Below are positions 42,038-47,462 of a DNA stretch of 47,462 nt, one piece after another. This stretch comes from CAYSCS01 sp964429695. GTDB taxonomy: Bacteria; Acidobacteriota; Aminicenantia; Aminicenantales; Aminicenantaceae. The notes below the pieces were generated by a model, which was not told the DNA's origin, ran no database searches, and saw only the letters and a program-made list of their open reading frames with translations. A program made the position numbers and the translations under genes. The number at the start of each line of letters is the position of its first letter. The first letter of the stretch is position 1. The stretch lies in assembly GCA_964429695.1 (NCBI GenBank), contig CAYSCS010000072.1, positions 1 through 47,462 on the forward strand, given 5' to 3'.

Positions 42038-43060
42038 TTAAAGCTTAAAATCCATTATTTTTTTAAGTTCCTCTCCTCCTGTCTCATTGGTAATCTTTAT
42101 CTGGAGCCGATTCTTTCCTTTGTGGAGCCTTTCTATTTCCTTATCCAAAACAAAAGGAATTTCTATCCGGTGTTTCTTCCTCGCGGATTTTTTTAGTTCC
42201 TCTTCATCAGTTTCTAGAGGATAAGAACCTTCATATTCCCAGGCAATGGTATTTTCAGAATCAAGAAGCTCAAGCTCAACTTTCAATGTCGTCCTCAATT
42301 TATCATCTTCTGCCTTGAACCAGAGCGCAGAATAGGCAATTTCGATGGTAATCAAGCCCTCCACCCTCTCTTCGCTCACATGGGTCTTCTTCACGTTCCA
42401 TTCAAAGTCGAAAAACCTTCTCTCTCCCACTATGGTCTCCTGAGCCTTAGCCTGGGCTATGTTCAGCTCATGCATGTAATTCAGATTCAGAGAACTAATA
42501 GCAGTCAAGTTATAGGTAATCAGGCGATAGGACCCCGTACAAGTATCATCAACGAATACAACTGGAAAATTCCCGTAGTACCAAATTTCTCGGCATCGGC
42601 CGTAAGAATCCTCGCCCATAGGATATGTTATTCTGTCTGTAGGGGGACCGAAGAGAACATAAATCCTCCCTCTATCTGTAAGCCATCCTGGTTTTCCTTC
42701 CCCCATGAAGAGCTCGGTTGCCCTTTCAATCCTGTTGAAATATTCAATCTTGAATTCATTCTCTTCTGTGTCAGGGTCCGGGTCTCTTTTTTTCCAAAAT
42801 TCTTCTTTAAATTTTTCTTTTTCGGAATCTGGGAGCTCAAGAAAAATCTTTCTCTCTTCTTTGGTAATTATATATCTTACTTTGGAAAGAAATTCGGCAT
42901 TCACAGGGTCAAGTTTCCTCTCCAGATTATAAAGTCTGCAGGAAGAAGAAAGCATGATTAAAAAAAAGGAAGATATAACGAAGAGAAAAAGGGTAAAAAT
43001 GAAGGATGAGGAGATTGTCCTTAAACTCTTCTCCCTTCTTGAAATCTTTTTCCTTCTCAT
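42038..43060 (-). CDS. GWxTD domain lipoprotein
   Basis: The product is 340 residues with a hydrophobic N-terminus ending in LSSSC (Cys41), a probable lipoprotein signal preceded by a long positively charged stretch. The domain of ~75 residues that precedes the signature contains YIITKEERKIFLELPDSEKE and EEFWKKRDPDPDTEENEF. It leads to GWLTDRGRIYVLFGPP at 125-140, which gives the GWxTD family its name. The C-terminal half is beta-rich (ITIEIAYSALWF, KVELELLDSENTIAWEYEGS). The family's function is not established. It overlaps the next upstream gene by four bases. Envelope anchoring is predicted. Confidence 0.88.
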   Translation of the reverse strand: MRRKKISRREKSLRTISSSFIFTLFLFVISSFFLIMLSSSCRLYNLERKLDPVNAEFLSKVRYIITKEERKIFLELPDSEKEKFKEEFWKKRDPDPDTEENEFKIEYFNRIERATELFMGEGKPGWLTDRGRIYVLFGPPTDRITYPMGEDSYGRCREIWYYGNFPVVFVDDTCTGSYRLITYNLTAISSLNLNYMHELNIAQAKAQETIVGERRFFDFEWNVKKTHVSEERVEGLITIEIAYSALWFKAEDDKLRTTLKVELELLDSENTIAWEYEGSYPLETDEEELKKSARKKHRIEIPFVLDKEIERLHKGKNRLQIKITNETGGEELKKIMDFKL

Positions 43061-45141
43061 TTTTTCTCCTTTAAAGCCTCAATCCGGCTTTTTATCTTTG
43101 GTTGATCAGGATTTATCTCCAGAGACTTCTCGAAAGCCTCGAGTGCCTCCGCCACATTCCCCAGCTCTAATTGACATTCTCCAATTTCATTTAAAAGTGT
43201 GCTGTTTATTCCATAATGGAGAACTCCTTTTTCTAAGATTTCAATTGCTTTCTTCAACGCTCCTGTTTTTTTATAAGAAGTAGCCAGAAGAAAGAGAGCT
43301 TCATATTTCGGTTGTGGATCACTCTCCACAAAAGGGAGCAACAGGGCTACCACCTTTTTTTCCTCGTTAAGGAGGAGGTAAACTCGGGCTAACTGGATTG
43401 AAAATTCAACAGAGCCCTGATTCTTACTTGCTGCATCTTCCAGATAACATCTTGCCTTTTCAATCTGACCGCAATTGAAAAGTTGAGTCCCAAGCATAAA
43501 TGACATAAATGAATAGATAGGTTCTTTTAGATTAGGTAAAACCTTTGAGTAGACCCAGGGTCTAGAAATTTTCTCAAGATGGGTAACATCAAATTCACTC
43601 CTTCCTTCAACGAGCCTTTGACCCTTGAAGAGAAGAGAAACGACTATTGTGTAGTGAGCGGGTAGAAATTCATCAAGAGAGAATTTTTCCACGAAATCGA
43701 GAGGCGATTCATAATCACTTATTTTCTTCGAGAACGATTTATATTCCTCGTTTTCTTTATAAAAAATGTAGCGAAGCTCCCCTTCTTTTTTTAACTCTTC
43801 TGATAATCCGCAGACTTGAAAGCCCACAATGAGCTCATCCTGCCTGAGGAAAATATGGTTAGCTTGGAGGAAAATCTGTGAGTCTCCTATCTGAAAAGGT
43901 CTCAATCTTCTATCTTCCCAGCCAGAGCTCTTCAAGCCATAACCGAGAAGGAGAGGACTCATCTGGAGGCCTAACTCATCTTCAGGGGTAGAGATTTCTC
44001 TTTCAAGAGAAGTAAATTCTTTGGAAACTTCATTTTTGACCAAGACAGAGAACTTATACCTCCCTGGAATAAGAGGAAAGAGGTCACGGAGGCTAAGAGG
44101 CCTATGGCTTATCTCCCTTATTTGTTCTTGCGTAAATTCAAGGGGAATTTCCTTTTCAAATTGGTAGACGGTTCTACCCTCAATATCCACCAGAGAACCG
44201 TATAGTTTTAAATGAGTGGAAAATTTATCTCCAGATTGTCCCACAGAAAGTCTCTCGGGCTCTATGGCGTAATGGACAAAATACAATCCATCTTTACTCC
44301 TAATCACACTTACCAGGGAATCACATGAAATATAGTTTGTGCTGTATTCTACTTCGACAATGTCCTTGTATTCCAAGAATTTTTGAGCATAGCTTTCCTT
44401 CACCTGTCTCAAGGATATTGTTTCGAGCTTCTGAATCAATAAATCTGAAGAGAGAGAGGGCCGTCCCAGCATAGGGGATCCTTCCCCAGGAATTAAGCTT
44501 AAAGATACTTCAGCCAGGACTGGCTCTATTTCCTTTAGCTCCTGATATGCCTTCAAGTAATCCACCCTGTCTCCCCAGTAGGAAGTCATTAGGGCTTGAG
44601 GACCATCCGCCGAGGGGCTATAAAGCCTGTATTCACCACTCCCGCGCTCTTGAAAAAAGACGAGGTTAAATCCAGGAGGAAACCCCAAATCTGTCTTTCC
44701 CTGATAAAACCAGATCTCCACAGGGTAGGTCTGAGATTTGCCCTCAAACCTCTGGATATCGTTGGGTTCGCAAAGCAGAATGTACATTCTACCCCGGTCT
44801 GTTTTCCACCCCGGTTTTGGAGTTCTCCTACCAAAGAAGTGAGTGGAATAGTTCAGCCTTCTGTAATGTTCTTTTTTAAACTCATTCTCCGTTGTCCCGG
44901 GTGTGGGGTCTCTCTGTTTCCAGAAAGCCTCGATGAAAAGGTCCCTCTCCCGGTCTGTCTTAAGCTTAAGAAATACTTCCCTTTCCAGAGGAGTTATGAT
45001 GTAAACAACCTCTTCCTCAAGCCATTTCCTATAAAAGGCAGGAAGTTCAACTGCTCCCAATCTTAATTCACTGGAGATAATGATGAAAATGAGAAAAAAA
45101 AATAGGATGAGTAGCTTTAAATCTTGGATTCCTCTTTCCAT
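43057..45141 (-). CDS. GWxTD domain protein with C-terminal TPRs
   Basis: The product is 694 residues with a signal peptide or anchor (LLILFFFLIFIIISSELRLG). The GWxTD domain occupies about 38-190: YIITPLEREVFLKLKTDRER, WKQRDPTPGTTENEFKKEHY, then GWKTDRGRMYILLCEP at 111-126. A long beta-rich middle follows, and residues about 550-690 hold TPRs (EKARCYLEDAASKNQGSVEF, LNEIGECQLELGNVAEALEA). It heads the three-gene operon. A perfect TATAAT on the minus strand at 45154-45159 lies only 13 bases before the ATG and no SD is visible, so the transcript may be nearly leaderless. The tandem of two GWxTD proteins with TPR partners suggests a complex; this is inference. Confidence 0.88.
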   Translation of the reverse strand: MERGIQDLKLLILFFFLIFIIISSELRLGAVELPAFYRKWLEEEVVYIITPLEREVFLKLKTDRERDLFIEAFWKQRDPTPGTTENEFKKEHYRRLNYSTHFFGRRTPKPGWKTDRGRMYILLCEPNDIQRFEGKSQTYPVEIWFYQGKTDLGFPPGFNLVFFQERGSGEYRLYSPSADGPQALMTSYWGDRVDYLKAYQELKEIEPVLAEVSLSLIPGEGSPMLGRPSLSSDLLIQKLETISLRQVKESYAQKFLEYKDIVEVEYSTNYISCDSLVSVIRSKDGLYFVHYAIEPERLSVGQSGDKFSTHLKLYGSLVDIEGRTVYQFEKEIPLEFTQEQIREISHRPLSLRDLFPLIPGRYKFSVLVKNEVSKEFTSLEREISTPEDELGLQMSPLLLGYGLKSSGWEDRRLRPFQIGDSQIFLQANHIFLRQDELIVGFQVCGLSEELKKEGELRYIFYKENEEYKSFSKKISDYESPLDFVEKFSLDEFLPAHYTIVVSLLFKGQRLVEGRSEFDVTHLEKISRPWVYSKVLPNLKEPIYSFMSFMLGTQLFNCGQIEKARCYLEDAASKNQGSVEFSIQLARVYLLLNEEKKVVALLLPFVESDPQPKYEALFLLATSYKKTGALKKAIEILEKGVLHYGINSTLLNEIGECQLELGNVAEALEAFEKSLEINPDQPKIKSRIEALKEKK

Positions 45142-45263
45142 CGATAGCGCCTAATTATAAGTTTAGACTCTCATAAAATTTAATTCAAGACGTCTCCCTG
45201 GGATGGTGCAATTTATATGCCAACAAAAACCAGAAAGAGAGACTCTTGAATTGCCTCATTAAA

Positions 45264-45367
45264 TTTTTAGGTTCATCTCTAGAGGGGTTGATAAAGAAGA
45301 TATGTATTTCTTTTCCTTTCTCTGCTATGAGTTTTTAGGAGCTAATTAAGAGAAGAGCCAATTTTTA
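45264..45367 (+). repeat. dispersed intergenic repeat, copy C, internally deleted
   Basis: Its left part (AGGTTCATCTCTAGA at 45269) is nearly identical to copy A at 4151. After TTGATAAA (45288) it jumps to the right part (GAAGATAT, ATTTCTTT, and GAAGAGCC at 45352-45359), so about 132 bases including the hairpin are absent. It ends at the stop codon of the radical SAM gene. Confidence 0.6.
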
Positions 45368-46708
45368 TGGTTGAAGAACTAGCTGTTTCAATTTTAAAAA
45401 ATCTTCTTCTGGAAAATCCGGGCGGAGGTAAGGAAAAATCGCTTTGTTATGGAGGAGTGGGTCGTCATCAGGATTCAAATATTTCCTTTCAATCATCTTT
45501 TTCCAGGCTTCGGTCCCAGGAACAGGAGAAAAATAAGCAAGCCTCACTCTCGCCCCCAGCTTCTGAACCCTTATTATGTCCTCCTTCACTCCTTTGAAAT
45601 CTTGTCCAGGAAGTCCGACTAATAAATAAACATTTACGTTTCTCCGGTTGTATCCAGCCCTCCCCAGATTTTCCAAGGCCTTCTCGAGATCACCTTCCCT
45701 TACTTTATGACTGGCCTCATTGAGGAATATAGGATTAAAAGATTCTTGAGAGAGAAAAATAGATTCGAACTTTGCCCTTTTAAAAAGGAGGGCAGTTTCA
45801 AAGTCGACCTCATTTATCTGTAAACCGTTTGGGGTGTGGAAGGCGAGAGGCAGGTTCTTATTTATTATTTCTTGAAGAAGAGGAAGGAGATGATGCTCCT
45901 TTCTAAAAAGAAGAGCATCATCATAAAAAGCAAGGTTCTTCGTCTTCCATAATTTCAGGTCATTTTCAATTTCCTGAATCACAGAGCTTATGCTCCTGTG
46001 TTCTATCTTTTCTTGAAGAAGAGGGACACCACAAAATGTACATTTAAGAGGACACCCTCTGGAAGTGAGAAGCGGAAGTGAATCTTTTCTCGCCAAAAGT
46101 TCAAAAGCTGGAAAGGGCATCCTCTCCAGTGAGTCAATTATCTCTTCAGAACAAACCTTTTTACCGAGAATTTTCCTCAAAAGAGAAAAGATTTTTCTTT
46201 CCCCAGGTCCCTCACTAACCACATCCACACCTGTAGCGCTCCGAGCATGTTCGGGCATCAAAGTGGCATAAACTCCTCCCAGGATGATAGGAACGCTGCC
46301 AAATTTTTTCCTTATCAACTCGACTACAAGCTGCACACCTGGATACCAGTATGTCATGCAGCAAGTAAGGAGAACAAGCTCAGGCACAGGAATAGATTCG
46401 ATTTCTTTCTGAAAAAGAGAGAGCGGAATTCCATAGCGTGAATACTTTCTAGGAATATTTCTTAAAACTTGTGGTTTTTCCACTTCTTCCTTTAAAAAAG
46501 GGCTCCTCCCATCGGACTTAATTTTCAATTTCTTAGCTAATAGGGGATGATGTCCCTCCAAGCAATCTATGAAAAACATGTTAAGATTTGTATATTTTTT
46601 TATAAGAGAAGCGATATAAAGTAAGCCCAAAGGCTTGAGCCAGAAATCGTAAGCCGTGAAATCGTAGATCCAGGGATTTATAAGAAGAACGTTCTTTCGA
46701 AAGCTCAT
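45365..46708 (-). CDS. B12-binding radical SAM protein
   Basis: The product is 447 residues. The N-terminal ~160 residues fit a cobalamin-binding Rossmann domain (NVLLINPWI, KPLGLLYIASLIKKY, PIILGGVYATLMPEHA, VDVVSEGPGE). The radical SAM domain has LLTSRGCPLKCTFCG with Cys219, Cys223 and Cys226 for the 4Fe-4S cluster, then FYDDALLFR and YLLVGLPGQDF. This domain order is the class B methylase or BchE-like group, which methylates or rearranges varied substrates. The gene lies about 65 bases downstream of tRNA-Leu in the same direction and may be read from its promoter. The substrate is unknown; no biosynthetic neighbour gives a clue. Confidence 0.9.
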   Translation of the reverse strand: MSFRKNVLLINPWIYDFTAYDFWLKPLGLLYIASLIKKYTNLNMFFIDCLEGHHPLLAKKLKIKSDGRSPFLKEEVEKPQVLRNIPRKYSRYGIPLSLFQKEIESIPVPELVLLTCCMTYWYPGVQLVVELIRKKFGSVPIILGGVYATLMPEHARSATGVDVVSEGPGERKIFSLLRKILGKKVCSEEIIDSLERMPFPAFELLARKDSLPLLTSRGCPLKCTFCGVPLLQEKIEHRSISSVIQEIENDLKLWKTKNLAFYDDALLFRKEHHLLPLLQEIINKNLPLAFHTPNGLQINEVDFETALLFKRAKFESIFLSQESFNPIFLNEASHKVREGDLEKALENLGRAGYNRRNVNVYLLVGLPGQDFKGVKEDIIRVQKLGARVRLAYFSPVPGTEAWKKMIERKYLNPDDDPLLHNKAIFPYLRPDFPEEDFLKLKQLVLQP

Positions 46709-46773
46709 GCTCTTTTTAAATAGGAGTACTTCTTTTTTTGAGAATTATGTACTTAAGCTATGAGATTCTTCAT

Positions 46774-46861
46774 TGGTGCGGAAGGTGGGACTCGAACCCA
46801 CACGGTCATTAAGACCATAAACTCCTGAGGCTTACGCGTCTACCACTTCCGCCACTTCCGC
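46774..46861 (-). tRNA. tRNA-Leu(CAG)
   Basis: On the minus strand the gene starts GCGGAAGTGGCGG at 46861. The acceptor GCGGAAG pairs perfectly with CTTCCGC (46778-46784). The anticodon arm is TAAGC-CTCAGGA-GTTTA (anticodon CAG). A long class II variable arm (TGGTCTTAATGACCG) and a T arm with GGTTCGAGTCC follow. The discriminator A is followed by an encoded CCA at 46774-46776. Confidence 0.96.
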
Positions 46862-46892
46862 ACCTTAAACAACCAAAGCTTTAATTTATTCT

Positions 46893-46921
46893 ATTATAAT
46901 CTTCTCCATATAGATAGTAAA
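46893..46921 (-). promoter_or_regulatory. candidate promoter for tRNA-Leu
   Basis: On the minus strand a perfect TATAAT (46893-46898) is preceded at 17 bases by TTTACT (46916-46921). The predicted start is about 25 bases before the mature tRNA end. Confidence 0.45.
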
Positions 46922-47062
46922 GTTACCACCCATTAAATGTTAGTCCCTTAGGTAACGAAGCATCAGCCACTGGAGATTAACCAAGCTTTGCTTTTCTTGA
47001 GAAAAAAGGGTTTTCTATTTTACCAAGGAAGCAACACAAAATTTGAAAGCATTCCGGGAAGA

Positions 47063-47068
47063 TATAAT
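47063..47068 (+). promoter_or_regulatory. -10 element of the candidate small RNA
   Basis: A perfect TATAAT on the plus strand. The -35 region 17 bases upstream is weak (AATTTG). Confidence 0.3.
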
Positions 47069-47070
47069 CT

Positions 47071-47151
47071 CCTTCTTGCATGCTGAAGAAGGTGGAGGAG
47101 AAGAAGGGAACGAAGTTACCCTTTAAGAGCTCGTTTCCCCTTCCTTTTTTT
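47071..47151 (+). ncRNA. candidate small RNA, about 80 nt
   Basis: Directly after a TATAAT, a 7-base-pair hairpin CCTTCTT (47071-47077) / AAGAAGG (47086-47092) with loop GCATGCTG is followed by a purine-rich single strand (TGGAGGAGAAGAA). It ends with an intrinsic terminator. The purine-rich stretch resembles an SD sequence but no frame follows it. The layout is that of a stand-alone small RNA. It matches no family I can name. The rest of 46862-47374 holds the tRNA-Leu promoter and nothing else recognised. Confidence 0.35.
47106..47151 (+). terminator. rho-independent terminator
   Basis: GGGAACGA (47106-47113) pairs with TCGTTTCCC (47131-47139) with one bulged T. The stem is followed by CTTCCTTTTTTT. 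A shorter alternative pairing, GGG with CCC at 47119-47121, exists. No protein gene on the plus strand ends upstream of it. Confidence 0.5.
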
Positions 47152-47374
47152 AAAGATTAAGCGTACATCTTGGCGCAGATTCTGTATCAGATTAATTCTC
47201 ATCTAATCCTTCCAAGATTTTTTATTTGCAATGCATGAGTAAAATAGGATAGAATTCTTTTCACGTTAAGAAATGACGAGATTTTTTCTTAACTAAAAAA
47301 CATTGTTCTTTAACCTTCATAACTGTGCTGGGTCAGATACATTAGTGACACATTAGGGTAAAATAGGTGTTGCT

Positions 47375-47462
47375 ATGTATCCACATCAAGCTCGAGTTTA
47401 CGGGGACATCATCCCCGGTTCAGAGTTCATTCGGTCTCTTGTCCGCCAGGGGACAATTACTA
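47375..47462 (+). CDS. partial ORF truncated by the window edge
   Basis: A frame from the ATG at 47375 is open to the edge and reads MYPHQARVYGDIIPGSEF then IRSLVRQGTIT. No SD is visible. The sequence is not recognised with confidence. The stretch before it (GGGTCAGATACATTAGTGAC at 47330) looks like an IS terminus in style, so this could be the start of a transposase gene; that is inference. Confidence 0.35.
   Translation, partial: MYPHQARVYGDIIPGSEFIRSLVRQGTIT

Noticed and set aside
1..47462. CRISPR array, rRNA genes or a phage
   Set aside because: No regularly spaced direct repeats, no rRNA signature sequences and no phage structural genes were seen.

Overview
This is a window of roughly 40% GC from a Gram-negative (diderm) bacterium. 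Several features point to the Acidobacteriota/Candidatus Aminicenantes lineage: two GWxTD-domain envelope proteins, a large Oar-like TonB-dependent receptor with an N-terminal carboxypeptidase-like regulatory domain, a TolC family exporter, lipoproteins with TPRs, and GT-C membrane glycosyltransferases. This placement is inferred from gene families, not from a marker tree.

Layout from left to right. (1) 154-1347 is a decayed insertion sequence whose transposase has lost its middle; each end carries two tandem inverted-repeat units. (2) 1.8-3.85 kb reads leftward: tRNA-Ala(CGC), a His-rich NicO/UreH-like metal transporter, a Mut7-C RNase-domain protein and a small 4Fe-4S protein. (3) folD is followed by a secreted proline iminopeptidase-like lipoprotein, then an overlapping GNAT / DUF2334 deacetylase / GT2 operon, then purM facing it. 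(4) 10.76-13.83 kb holds a large FAD-linked, Fe-S oxidoreductase locus (GlcD-like domain, 4Fe-4S, CCG domains, Met-rich tail). It is split by an in-frame TAG, an in-frame TGA and at least one frameshift. (5) A periplasmic amidohydrolase is followed by a leftward envelope operon: tolC-like, GT2, GT4 and a MenC-type enolase-superfamily enzyme. (6) Two tandem GT-C paralogues are separated by a decayed IS481-like element. (7) tsaD, mtnA, a TPR lipoprotein and an unknown protein form a leftward operon. Upstream of it lies an erythromycin esterase pseudogene whose lost C-terminus can still be read to 31607. (8) lepA is divergent from a tatA / coiled-coil methyltransferase / ROK kinase operon. (9) A TonB-dependent receptor converges on a three-gene operon: GWxTD-TPR protein, GWxTD lipoprotein, and CarboxypepD-like/TPR protein. 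(10) A B12-binding radical SAM protein lies downstream of tRNA-Leu(CAG). Near the right edge are a candidate promoter-hairpin-terminator small RNA and the start of a truncated ORF.

The most notable non-genic signals are a dispersed intergenic repeat and the small RNA candidate. The repeat has two collinear copies of about 238 bp at 4145 and 20994, and an internally deleted copy at 45264. It contains a hairpin that is perfect in the second copy. The best candidate for a poorly described protein system is the GWxTD / TPR / TonB-receptor cluster at 37.8-45.1 kb. Four loci (two IS elements, the oxidoreductase and the esterase) are visibly decaying, so this genome region is accumulating pseudogenes, unless some of the changes are sequencing errors.
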